The position numbers were made by a program, and so were the translations under genes. Positions 36,496 through 44,196 of a DNA stretch of 64,000 nt are shown here, one piece after another; position 1 is the first letter of the stretch, and every line of letters starts with the position of its first letter. This stretch comes from Streptomyces nymphaeiformis (GTDB taxonomy: Bacteria; Actinomycetota; Actinomycetes; Streptomycetales; Streptomycetaceae). The stretch is taken from contig NZ_JACHJY010000004.1 in NCBI RefSeq assembly GCF_014203895.1, positions 62,001 through 126,000 on the forward strand, given 5' to 3'. Under the pieces are notes generated by a model that saw only the letters and a program-made list of their open reading frames with translations, had not been told where the DNA came from and made no database searches.

Positions 36496-38604
36496 TCACC
36501 CGTCCCCCAGGACATCCAGCGCCTCCGCCGCCGCCAGCTCCCCTGCCGCCGGGGCCGTTTTGAAGCCCGCCCCCGACCATCCCGTCGCGAGGACGATCCG
36601 GCTGTCGGGGTGTTCGCGGCCGAGGTGGGGGCGGGAGTGCGGGGTGTAGAGGTCGACGCCCTGGCGGCCGCCGAGGAAGCGGGTGGCGGGGTCGGCGAGC
36701 CAGGGCCACCGCGCGGCCGCGCCGGTGCGGATGTACGCCACGTGCTCGTCGGTGAGCGTGGCGAGCCCGCCCGGGGGGACGTCCCATTCGTCGACGGGCC
36801 GCCCGGCCATGTAGCCGCCCGCCGCCTCGCCGTACAGCTGGGGCCGGCCCCAGACGCCGCTGACCATGTCGACGACGGTCGGCAGGCCGGCGGCGGCGGG
36901 GTGGTGGAAGAAGCCGTACCGGATGCTCTTGGTGCGTCCGGCGTCCGCGCCGCTCAGCCGGTGTCCGGCGATCTCCCCGGTGCCTCCGCCGGCCGCGAGG
37001 ACGACGGCGCGGGCCTCGACGGGTCCGCCGGGTTCGAGGAGGACGCGGACCCGGTCGGCCCCGGGCGGGGCGTCGAGTTCGCGTACGCGGGCGGGCAGCA
37101 GCCGGGCGCCGTGGGCGAGGGCGCGGTCGCGGTAGACGCGCGCGGTGCGGGGCGGGTCGGCGTACCCGGCCTCGGGTTCCCACACGGCGGCGGTGACGCC
37201 GTCGACGGAGAGCCCGGGGAAGCGGGCCCCGAGCACGCCCGGGTCCAGCAACTCCGCGGGCACACCCGCCCCGTTGAGCTCGGCGACGCCCTTCTCGGCC
37301 TGTTCCAGGTCGGCGTCGCCGCAGAGGACGAGCGACCCGGTGGTCATGAAGCCGTACGGTCCCGGCGCGAGCGCGGCGGGCCCCCAGGCGAGCCGGTGGC
37401 TGCGGAGGGCGAGCCCGCGCAGGTACGGGTCGGCCTCGAAGGAGCGGACGAGCCCGCCGGACCAGGCGGTGGCGTGGTCCTGGCGGCCGTCCATGGGCGC
37501 GACGAGCGCGACCCGGGCGCCGTGCCGGGCGAGGGCGGAGGCGGTGGCGGAGCCGACGACCCCGGCGCCGACGACGATGACGTCGTACGCCCGCCCGTGC
37601 CGCCCGCCGGCACGGGCGCGGTTCGGCGCCTCAGCCGCTGCCGGCACCGGTACCGGCACGAAGTCCCATCCCACGCTCCCCGCCTCCGGTTCCCCGCTCG
37701 CCGTGAACCCCCGGTCCGCGTGGGCCCGTACGGCGGCGAGCAGGGTGCGCCCGGTGCGGCCCGGGTCCTCGGCGAGCGCCGCCGTGGCGGCGGCGAAGGC
37801 CGCGTCCACATGGGCCTCGGGCCCGCCGCGCATCCGGGCCACGGAAGCGGCACCGGAAGGCGCCCCGAGCAGCTCGGCGAACTCGTCCACCGCGCAGTCG
37901 TCGGTGAACCAGAACGCACCCGTGAACCCGGCCGCCCGCCACTCCCGCCCCACCCGCGCGGCCCCGACATGGGTGCCGCAGACGACGAGCGCGGTGACGT
38001 CCCGCCCCGAGGGCGCGTCCACGACGTCGAGGGAGGGCTCGGCCAGGGCCGCCGGCACCGGCACGGCGCCCGTCGCGGGCCCGCTCCCGTCGGAGACCAC
38101 GGCCCCCGACGGGACGGCGGGCCTCGCGAGCCGCGAGGCGTCCCGTACGAGCTGGGCGAGCCGCTCCCCGTACGCGCTGCCGTCGTGCGTGACGGCGACC
38201 CGGGTGTGCCCCGCGTCCCGTACGGCGGCGAGCAGGTCGACGGCCTGGGCCCGGTCGTCCGGGCACCAGCGCAGGAGGGTGCCGGCGCTGTCGGCGAGGA
38301 GGCCGGGCGTGGTGGCCAGTGGGAGGAGGACGGGGAGTCCGGCCGCCCGGTAGACGGGGAGGGCGGCGGCCGCGCCGGCGCTGTTGAAGTGGCCGACGAC
38401 CAGGGCGTGCCGGCCCTCGGCGACGACCGCCTCGGCGATCTGCCGGGCCGTCTCGGCCTCGCCGCGGTCGTCGTACAGCTCCCAGTTCACGGCGGTGCCG
38501 TACCGCTCGGCCGCCCGCTCCAGGTGCTCGCCCCAGACGGCCCGGGGCCCGGAGAAGGGCCCGACGACGGCACCGCGCGGCAGGACCTCAGCCACCTCAG
38601 GCAC
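36496..38604 (-). CDS. periplasmic-binding-protein-like domain fused to D-amino-acid-oxidase-like FAD enzyme
   Basis: 702-aa two-domain protein. Residues 1-330 resemble a leucine/amide-binding type I solute-binding fold (GAVVGPFSGPRAVWGEHL, DDRGEAETARQIAEAVVAEG, LVVGHFNSAGAAAALPVYRAAGLPVLLPLATTPGLL), yet there is no signal peptide, so it is cytoplasmic. From about residue 344 comes a DAO-type flavoenzyme (YDVIVVGAGVVGSATASALARHGARVAL; end IVLATGWSGAGFKTAPAAGELAAAEAL). In hydrazine pathways a DAO-like enzyme oxidatively releases the hydrazino acid from the lysine adduct. The fusion to a ligand-binding domain is unusual. The GTG start overlaps the synthetase stop by eight bases. Confidence 0.88.
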   Translation of the reverse strand: MPEVAEVLPRGAVVGPFSGPRAVWGEHLERAAERYGTAVNWELYDDRGEAETARQIAEAVVAEGRHALVVGHFNSAGAAAALPVYRAAGLPVLLPLATTPGLLADSAGTLLRWCPDDRAQAVDLLAAVRDAGHTRVAVTHDGSAYGERLAQLVRDASRLARPAVPSGAVVSDGSGPATGAVPVPAALAEPSLDVVDAPSGRDVTALVVCGTHVGAARVGREWRAAGFTGAFWFTDDCAVDEFAELLGAPSGAASVARMRGGPEAHVDAAFAAATAALAEDPGRTGRTLLAAVRAHADRGFTASGEPEAGSVGWDFVPVPVPAAAEAPNRARAGGRHGRAYDVIVVGAGVVGSATASALARHGARVALVAPMDGRQDHATAWSGGLVRSFEADPYLRGLALRSHRLAWGPAALAPGPYGFMTTGSLVLCGDADLEQAEKGVAELNGAGVPAELLDPGVLGARFPGLSVDGVTAAVWEPEAGYADPPRTARVYRDRALAHGARLLPARVRELDAPPGADRVRVLLEPGGPVEARAVVLAAGGGTGEIAGHRLSGADAGRTKSIRYGFFHHPAAAGLPTVVDMVSGVWGRPQLYGEAAGGYMAGRPVDEWDVPPGGLATLTDEHVAYIRTGAAARWPWLADPATRFLGGRQGVDLYTPHSRPHLGREHPDSRIVLATGWSGAGFKTAPAAGELAAAEALDVLGDG

Positions 38605-40201
38605 TGAAGACCGCCCCCGGCCAGGCCGCCACCGGCGTCCCCGGGGCGAGCGGCGCGAGGGCCTCCGCGTCCACGCGGCGCGGCTGGGGCGCGAGGCCGA
38701 GGAGGGCGGCGAGCCGGGCGGAGCCGTACGGGAGGGCGGGCGCGGCCCAGGCGGACAGGGCGGCGGCGACGGCGAGCTGGGCGGAGAGCGCGGAGCGGTA
38801 CGCGGAGGCGCCGTCCGGACGCTCGGCCTCGAAGCCGTTCACGTGACCGAAGTCCTCGGCGAGGCACACCACTTCGTCGAGCAGCGCGATCGCGCGCCGC
38901 GCGTCGTACCCCTCGATGCCGTACGCGTCCCGCAGCTGCCCGACGGTCTCGACGAGCCGGGCGCGCAGCCGCTCCCACGCGGGGCCCTGCGGCACCTCGG
39001 AGGAAGCGGCACCACCGGACTCGGCGACGGCCGTGAGCAGTCGGCCGAGCCAGCCGTCCCAGCGCTCGGCGAGCCGCGTGCGGCTGAGTTCGAGGGCGGC
39101 CGAACCGAAGCTGGTCTGGCGGCCGTTGGGCCGGTCGGACAGGACGTGGTAGCGCAGGACGTCCGCGCTCGTCCGGGCGAGCTCCTCGTGCGCCCAGATG
39201 GCGTGCCGCCTGCTGGTGGAGAACTTGAGGCCTTCGAGCCGGTAGAACTCGTTGACGACGAAGGCCTTCGGCAGCGCGATCTCCGGGTCGTACGCCCGGA
39301 AGGCGGCGGGGAACAGCAGGGCGTGGAAGTAGCCGTTGTCGAAGCCGAAGAACTGGACGGGCGCGGGCGCGGGTCCGGTCTCGCCGGCGCCGGTCCACTC
39401 CAGGAGGTAGCCGGGGGCCATCTCGAACCAGACGTAGATCCGCTGCTCGGTGAAGCCCTCGACGGGCACCGGCACGCCCCACTCGGAGGGGTGGCTGACG
39501 GCGATCTCGGGGAGCCCGCCGGCCCGCATCCGCTCGCAGAGGGAGCGCAGGTGCGGCGGCATGTCGACCTCGTCCCAGAAGGCGGCGAGCTGCTCCTCCC
39601 AGGGGGCGAGCGGGAAGTACAGCCGCTCGCAGTCGCGGAGTTCGGGGGTGGCGCCGCAGCCGGTGCAGACGGGGTTCGCGAGGTCGGCGCAGTCGTTGGG
39701 GCGGCCGCAGGGCTCGCAGGCGTTGCCGTTGGAGCCGGAGCCGCAGTGCGGGCAGTCGCCCTTGAGGTAGGCCTCGTACAGCCAGCGCTCGCAGCCCGTG
39801 CAGTACGGCAGCGGGCGCGTACGGGCGACGATGTGCCCGGCGTCGTACAGGCGCTGGAAGAACTCCTGGACGGCCGGCTGGTAGCCGACGTCCCGGCGCG
39901 GTCGGATGATGGCGTCGAAGTCGGCGCCGGCCTGCCGCCACACGGACTCGATGGAGGCGCCGTAGCCGTCGGCGACCTCCTCGCCCTTGCGTCCGCCGTC
40001 GTTGAGACCGCGGACGGGCACGTAGCTCTGGTGGTCGTCGAGGCCCGTGGTGTAGCGGACGGGGCCGGCGCCCTCGGCGGCGAGGAAGCGGCGCAGGACG
40101 TCGCCGGCGAGGTAGGGCCCGGCGAGGTGACCGATGTGGAGGTCGCCGTTGGGGGTGGGCGGGGTGGCGGTGATCCAGTGGGCGGACACGTCGGCGCTCA
40201 C
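38597..40201 (-). CDS. methionyl-tRNA synthetase-like enzyme, probable hydrazine synthetase subunit
   Basis: 534-aa class I synthetase-like protein. HWITATPPTPNGDLHIGHLAGPYLAGD carries the HIGH motif (residues 22-25), zinc knuckles follow (CTGCERW, CPHCG, CEPCG, CTGCG), and KFSTS stands for KMSKS. A genuine MetRS is expected elsewhere in the genome. In the hydrazine synthetases known from s56-p1-type pathways, a cupin plus MetRS-like protein activates an amino acid and joins its nitrogen to N6-hydroxylysine. Here the cupin is a separate gene directly upstream, overlapping by GTGA. Position with an N-hydroxylase and DAO enzyme strongly favours this over aminoacylation. Confidence 0.9.
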   Translation of the reverse strand: MSADVSAHWITATPPTPNGDLHIGHLAGPYLAGDVLRRFLAAEGAGPVRYTTGLDDHQSYVPVRGLNDGGRKGEEVADGYGASIESVWRQAGADFDAIIRPRRDVGYQPAVQEFFQRLYDAGHIVARTRPLPYCTGCERWLYEAYLKGDCPHCGSGSNGNACEPCGRPNDCADLANPVCTGCGATPELRDCERLYFPLAPWEEQLAAFWDEVDMPPHLRSLCERMRAGGLPEIAVSHPSEWGVPVPVEGFTEQRIYVWFEMAPGYLLEWTGAGETGPAPAPVQFFGFDNGYFHALLFPAAFRAYDPEIALPKAFVVNEFYRLEGLKFSTSRRHAIWAHEELARTSADVLRYHVLSDRPNGRQTSFGSAALELSRTRLAERWDGWLGRLLTAVAESGGAASSEVPQGPAWERLRARLVETVGQLRDAYGIEGYDARRAIALLDEVVCLAEDFGHVNGFEAERPDGASAYRSALSAQLAVAAALSAWAAPALPYGSARLAALLGLAPQPRRVDAEALAPLAPGTPVAAWPGAVFSA

Positions 40202-40677
40202 GCGGCGACCTCCTCGTTGTCGTTGTCGGTACGGACGGCGGGCTCGCGCAGCGGCCAGTAGAGGGAGACCCAGCTCAGCTCGGTGTCGCCGGTGTTGTGG
40301 ACGACGTGCTCCTGGTTCCGGGGCAGCACGACGAGGTCGCCGGTGCGGAACGGCGGCTCCAGGCGGCCGTCGAGGGTCACGCTCCCGGTGCCGGAGAGGA
40401 TGAGCATGACCTCGTCCTGGTCGTGGCAGTCGGGGTCGGAGTCCCCGCCGGGCTTCAGGAAGCAGGCCATGGCGCCGACGGGCGGCTCGGCGTCCCCGCC
40501 GGGCCAGGGGATGAGCCGCTGGCAGGCGAGCCCGAACTCCTCGGTGGCGGCGCTGCGGTCGATGCGGAGGCGGCGGTCGGCCATGGGGGCGGCTCCGGTC
40601 TTCGGGGGGAGGTCGCGGTACGGAGTGGGGGCGAGGGCCGGTTCTCCGGGCGGCAGGATGGGCGAGGTGAAGGGCAT
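40198..40677 (-). CDS. stand-alone cupin, probable hydrazine synthetase N-N bond-forming subunit
   Basis: 159-aa single-cupin protein. The first metal motif is DCHDQDEVMLILSGTGSVTLDG and the second is FRTGDLVVLPRNQEHVVHNTG, giving a two-His-type site. In characterised hydrazine synthetases a cupin domain, zinc-dependent as I recall, rearranges the amino-acyl ester of N6-hydroxylysine into the N-N product. Here that domain is its own gene, ending in a GTGA overlap with the synthetase gene, consistent with a two-subunit enzyme. The ATG at 40677 has AGGAGA upstream. The longer frame through the tandem repeat is rejected. Confidence 0.9.
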   Translation of the reverse strand: MPFTSPILPPGEPALAPTPYRDLPPKTGAAPMADRRLRIDRSAATEEFGLACQRLIPWPGGDAEPPVGAMACFLKPGGDSDPDCHDQDEVMLILSGTGSVTLDGRLEPPFRTGDLVVLPRNQEHVVHNTGDTELSWVSLYWPLREPAVRTDNDNEEVAA

Positions 40678-40680
40678 GGA

Positions 40681-40870
40681 GGTCTCCTGAGAAGGGCGGG
40701 GCGCGGGGCGGCCTGGTCTCACGGAAGGGCGAGGCGCGGGGTGGTCGGGTCTCCCGGAAAGGGCGATGCGAGGGGCGGCCGGGTCTCCCGGAAGGATCGG
40801 GGTGCGAGGCGGCCGGGTCTCACGGAAGGGATGAGGCGCGGGGCGGCCTGGTCTCACGGAAAGGGCGGGC
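40681..40870. repeat. 34-bp tandem repeat array inside the operon
   Basis: GGTCTC recurs at 40681, 40715, 40748, 40782, 40816 and 40850 (spacing 34, 33, 34, 34, 34), each followed by a degenerate GGAAGGG...GCGGGGCGGCC body. The array fills almost the whole 203-bp gap between the aldolase-like and cupin genes. Unit lengths are not multiples of three overall, so it is non-coding. The unit nearest the cupin includes that gene's ribosome-binding site. Confidence 0.92.
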
Positions 40871-40880
40871 GGCGAGCCGG

Positions 40881-41765
40881 CTACGGCGAGTCGAGGCCCT
40901 GCACCGACGCGACCGGGATGCGGGCGAGGCCGGCCATGACCTGGCGGGGGCCGGCCCCCCACCCGTACCGCTGCTTGAGCGGCGCGACGTGGGTGGCGAT
41001 GAGCGCGAGGAGGGGCGCGAGGTCGGCGGGGGTCGCGCCGAGGAGGGCGAGGAGCTGCTCGGTACGGGTCAGTCCTGCGCCCGGGCCGATCCCGTGCACG
41101 GCGGCGTCCTGCCAGGTGGCGCCGGCGCTCCGGGCCACGACGGTGTTGTGCAGGGCGAAGCCCTGGTTGTCGTGGGCGTGGATGCCGACGGGGGCGGACA
41201 CGGCGGCGCGGGTGGACTGGACGAGTTCGATGACGCGCTCGGGGCGGAGCGAGCCGAGGGAGTCGACCAGGAAGACGGCGTCGAGCGGGCCGAGGGCCGC
41301 GCTCTCGCCGAGGCAGCGGTCGAGCTCCGGGTAGGAGGCGAGGTCGATGTCGGTGAGGAAGAGGCAGACGCCGAGGCCGGCTTCCCGCAGGCGGTGCAGC
41401 GGGGCGGCGGCGCGGGCCACCCGGTCGTAGCGGACGGCGAGGCGGACGAGGCCGACGGGCACGGGGCCGGTGGCCAGGGTGTCGGCGATCCGCCCGGCGG
41501 AGGCCGTGGCGGCGGCGTCCGTGGCGGGCAGGGCGGCGGTGTCGAGGAGGACGGAGAAGCGGGGGCCGTACCGCGCGGGGGGTGGGACCGGCAGCAGCGC
41601 GCCGCGCGGGGCGGTGCGGTCGGCGGGGTCGTGGACGCTGCCCAGCTCGATGACGTCGATGCCGAGCCGCGCGCAGACCGCGAGGTAGTCGGCGGCCAGC
41701 GCGGGGGGTACGGCTCCTCCGGTGAGCCGTCCGCCGGTGCGCAGGGTGCAGTCGAGCAGGGTCAT
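40881..41765 (-). CDS. DRE-TIM metallolyase/aldolase-like enzyme with altered active site
   Basis: 294-aa TIM-barrel protein related to 4-hydroxy-2-oxovalerate aldolases and HMG-CoA lyases. MTLLDCTLRTGGRL aligns with the D-x-T-L-R-D-G opening of these enzymes, but the metal-binding Asp after Arg9 is Thr10. The HxHDN motif (GIHAHDNQGFALHNTVVARSAGA) and the C-terminal GIGPGAGLTRTEQLLALL loop are kept. It may bind metal differently or act without it, and the reaction is unknown. The ATG at 41765 is five bases after the peptide gene stop; a GTG at 41774 overlaps that stop. Coupled expression with the DTGWG peptide is likely. Confidence 0.85.
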   Translation of the reverse strand: MTLLDCTLRTGGRLTGGAVPPALAADYLAVCARLGIDVIELGSVHDPADRTAPRGALLPVPPPARYGPRFSVLLDTAALPATDAAATASAGRIADTLATGPVPVGLVRLAVRYDRVARAAAPLHRLREAGLGVCLFLTDIDLASYPELDRCLGESAALGPLDAVFLVDSLGSLRPERVIELVQSTRAAVSAPVGIHAHDNQGFALHNTVVARSAGATWQDAAVHGIGPGAGLTRTEQLLALLGATPADLAPLLALIATHVAPLKQRYGWGAGPRQVMAGLARIPVASVQGLDSP

Positions 41766-41770
41766 CCGGA

Positions 41771-41974
41771 TCACCCCCAGCCGGTGTCGTTCGTGCCGGC
41801 GCCGGCCGCGGGGGCGCCCCAGCCGGTGTCGTAGGCGCCGGTGAGGGCGGCAGCGCCCCAGCCGGTGTCGTCGGTGCGGGTGCCGCCGGCGACGGCGTCG
41901 GTGGTGACGGTGGCCAGGCCCGCGAGGCCGACGACGAGGGTGGTGAGGAGGGTGGTGCGGATCCGCCGCTTCAT
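41771..41974 (-). CDS. 67-residue secreted-type peptide with three DTGWG repeats
   Basis: First gene of the operon. A basic start (MKRRIRTT), a hydrophobic core (LLTTLVVGLAGLATV) and AVA-GG at residues 27-31 form a good Sec signal peptide. The remaining 37 or so residues are Gly/Ala/Thr-rich with no Cys or Lys and carry DTGWG at 36-40, 49-53 and 63-67, the last ending the protein. The repeats are also nearly identical in DNA (16 bp CCCCAGCCGGTGTCGT at 41775, 41817 and 41856). A GAAAGAG ribosome site precedes the ATG. It could be a modified-peptide precursor, an envelope peptide or a signal. I do not recognise the family with confidence. Confidence 0.82.
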   Translation of the reverse strand: MKRRIRTTLLTTLVVGLAGLATVTTDAVAGGTRTDDTGWGAAALTGAYDTGWGAPAAGAGTNDTGWG

Positions 41975-42170
41975 GTCGTGTGCTCTCTTTCCGCTTGATT
42001 CGTGGGTTTCCGTGCTGGTTCGCGAGCTTCGCGGGCTGTGCGAGCTTGATGCGCTTTGACCTCGTGGGCGGTGGTACGAACGTATCCACCACGGCATGAC
42101 TATGGGGCGGAGTGCATGGCTCATTAGGCTGCATGGCAGCAAGAGGACGCTGTCACAAACGGGGGAAAAG
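41975..42170. promoter_or_regulatory. divergent promoter region of the operon and its regulator
   Basis: 196 bp between the peptide gene and the LuxR-type regulator, less GC-rich than the genes. It holds a direct repeat TGCATGGC at 42113-42120 and 42130-42137 (17 bp apart) close to the regulator start, and GCGAGCTT twice nearer the peptide gene. These are candidate binding sites for the regulator; no promoter hexamers are convincing. Confidence 0.5.
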
Positions 42171-43313
42171 ATGGCGATAGCAGACATCGGGCGGGCGGAT
42201 GGTGCCGCGGGGACGCCGGAAGAGGCACGGCCGGGCCCTTCCCCGGACCCGGAGGTCACCGCCCTGGCGGCGATCGGCGCGGTGGGACCGCCCGCGCCCC
42301 CGCCGCCCTCCGAGGACCCCGACGACCCCCTGACCCGGGTCTACACCTCCCTCCTGGCCCGGGACCCGGCCCGCGAGCCGGCGCACCCGGCCGACCTCGC
42401 GGACGAACTGGACCTGCCGCTCGCCCGGGTGGAGTCGGCCGTCTCGGCCCTCCTCGACATGGGCCTGCTGCGCCGCACGCCGGAGCGGGCCGTGCTCCCG
42501 GTGGCACCGGACGAGGCCGTCCAGCGCACCCTGGGACCGCTGGAGCGCGAGATGCGGGCCCGGCGCCAGCACATGGAACGCACCCGCGAACAACTGATGG
42601 CCTTCATGCCGCTGTACGAGTCGCACCTGCTGCGCCTCACACACCTGCGGCAGGCGGAGTACGTGGAGCTGCTCACCGATCTGCGCGCGGTGCGGGAGGC
42701 CATCACCGAACTGGGCCGGACCTGCGAGCGCGAGGTCATGACGGCGCAGCCGGGCGGCGGCCGGCGCGCCGAGGTCCTGGAGGAGGCGGTGGCCCGCGAC
42801 GAGGAACTCCTGCGCCGCGGCGTCCGGATGCGCGTCCTCTACCAGCACACGGCCCGCTTCTCCTCGGGCACCTGCGCCTATGTGGAGCGGGTGGGGCGGC
42901 TGGGCGCGCAGGTCCGCACCCTGGACGACGAGTTCCCGCGGATGCTGGTCTTCGACCGTACGACGGCGGTCATCCCGGTCCCGGACGATCCGCACGCGGC
43001 GGTCCTGATCCGCGAGCCGCACGTGGTCGCGTTCATGGTGGGCGCGTACGAACGACTGTGGCTGGAGGCCCTGCCGTTCGAGACGGAGTGGGACCGGCAG
43101 ACCATCATGGACATCTCCGACGAGCTGAAGCAGACCATCGTCCGGCTGCTCACCGAGGGCTTGACGGACGCGGCGATCGCCCGACGCCTGGGCCTGTCGG
43201 TCCGCAGCTGCCGCCGCCACGTCGCCGACGTGATGGCCGCGCTCGGTGCGGAGAGCCGCTTCCAGGCGGGCTACCTGCTCGCCCAGCAGGACCGCGAACA
43301 GCCGAGCCCCTGA
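42171..43313 (+). CDS. LuxR/TrmB-type transcriptional regulator of the adjacent operon
   Basis: 380-aa regulator with two DNA-binding-type domains. An N-terminal TrmB-like winged helix lies at about residues 50-95 (LTRVYTSLLARDPAREPAHPADLADELDLPLARVESAVSALLDMGLLRR). A helical coiled linker follows, then a phospholipase-D-like sensor-type region ending near residue 300 (FDRTTAVIPVP, AVLIREPHVVAFMV). The C-terminal LuxR helix-turn-helix is LLTEGLTDAAIARRLGLSVRSCRRHVADVMAALG. No receiver domain. The ATG at 42171 follows GGGGGAAAAG. Divergent from the peptide-led operon, it is its likely regulator. Confidence 0.88.
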   Translation: MAIADIGRADGAAGTPEEARPGPSPDPEVTALAAIGAVGPPAPPPPSEDPDDPLTRVYTSLLARDPAREPAHPADLADELDLPLARVESAVSALLDMGLLRRTPERAVLPVAPDEAVQRTLGPLEREMRARRQHMERTREQLMAFMPLYESHLLRLTHLRQAEYVELLTDLRAVREAITELGRTCEREVMTAQPGGGRRAEVLEEAVARDEELLRRGVRMRVLYQHTARFSSGTCAYVERVGRLGAQVRTLDDEFPRMLVFDRTTAVIPVPDDPHAAVLIREPHVVAFMVGAYERLWLEALPFETEWDRQTIMDISDELKQTIVRLLTEGLTDAAIARRLGLSVRSCRRHVADVMAALGAESRFQAGYLLAQQDREQPSP

Positions 43314-43422
43314 CGGGGGCCGCCGGGTCACCCGTACGTGGTGAAGAGCGGCTCGCTGACACCGCCCGTACACCACCGAGGCATAAGGTCCGTGCAGACA
43401 GCACAGACGCGACGAAGTCAGG

Positions 43423-44196
43423 GTGGACATGAGCGACTTGGCGACCCAGGAGCGATCCGACGGGGAGGGTGCGGAGGGCGGCGCTCCGGACGAGGCCGCC
43501 CCGGCCTCCGGCCGCGCCCCGAAACGGAAGCGCCCCTTCTGGATCGAGCTGCCGTTCCTCGCCGTGATCGCGCTCGTCCTCGCCTTCCTGATCAAGACGT
43601 TCCTGCTGCAGGCGTTCCTGATCCCCTCGGGCTCGATGCAGAACACCCTCCAGGTCGACGACCGGGTCCTCGTCGACAAGCTCACCCCGTGGTTCGGCGG
43701 GGAGCCCGACCGGGGCGAGGTCGTGGTCTTCCGCGACCCCGGCGACTGGCTCGCGGGACGGCCGGCGAAGCAGCCCACGACGGTCCAGAAGGCCCTGGGC
43801 TTCGTGGGCCTGATGCCGGCCGCGGGGGAACAGCACCTCATCAAGCGGGTGATCGGCGTGGCGGGCGACACGGTCGAGTGCAAGGGCACGGGCCCCCTGA
43901 AGGTCAACGGCAAGGCGCTGACGGAGCCGTACGTCTTCCAGGGCAACACGGCCTGCAGCACGGACCCGGAAGGCCAGTTCAAGGTCACGGTGCCCGCCGG
44001 CCGCCTCTGGGTGATGGGCGACCACCGGCAGAGCTCGCAGGACTCCCGCTACCACCAGAACGACCCCCGCGGCGGCATGGTGCCCGTGACGGACGTCGTG
44101 GGCCGCGCCGTCGTCGTCGCCTGGCCGGTCCCCCACTGGTCGGGCCTCCCCGTCCCGGACACCTTCGACCAGCCGGGCCTGGACGACCGGAAGTAG
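43423..44196 (+). CDS. lepB: signal peptidase I
   Basis: 257-aa type I signal peptidase that removes signal peptides from exported proteins. A long charged N-terminal tail leads to one membrane helix (FLAVIALVLAFLIKTFLLQAFLIP, about residues 45-68). The catalytic Ser71 is in PSGSMQNTL, the catalytic Lys in HLIKRVIGVAGDTVE, and box E is GDHRQSSQDSR. GTG at 43423 or ATG at 43429 could start it. The last six codons (GLDDRK, stop) form the first unit of a 27-bp tandem repeat. Streptomyces usually have several lep genes in tandem; only one is here. Confidence 0.92.
   Translation: MDMSDLATQERSDGEGAEGGAPDEAAPASGRAPKRKRPFWIELPFLAVIALVLAFLIKTFLLQAFLIPSGSMQNTLQVDDRVLVDKLTPWFGGEPDRGEVVVFRDPGDWLAGRPAKQPTTVQKALGFVGLMPAAGEQHLIKRVIGVAGDTVECKGTGPLKVNGKALTEPYVFQGNTACSTDPEGQFKVTVPAGRLWVMGDHRQSSQDSRYHQNDPRGGMVPVTDVVGRAVVVAWPVPHWSGLPVPDTFDQPGLDDRK

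Noticed and set aside
35062..38607. 1181-codon open frame on the plus strand
   Set aside because: Antisense to the permease and oxidase genes of the N-N bond operon; Gly/Glu/Ala-rich with no recognisable fold or ribosome site.
38597..40201. Second housekeeping methionyl-tRNA synthetase
   Set aside because: Motifs fit a synthetase fold, but operon context with cupin, N-hydroxylase and DAO-like genes argues for amino-acid activation in a biosynthetic role.
40681..40870. CRISPR array
   Set aside because: Units are contiguous at 34 bp with no unique spacers, and no cas genes are in the window.
40678..40962. N-terminal extension of the cupin through a Pro/Arg repeat
   Set aside because: Arises from reading the 34-bp non-coding repeat; repeat length breaks the frame between units, and AGGAGA precedes the ATG at 40677.
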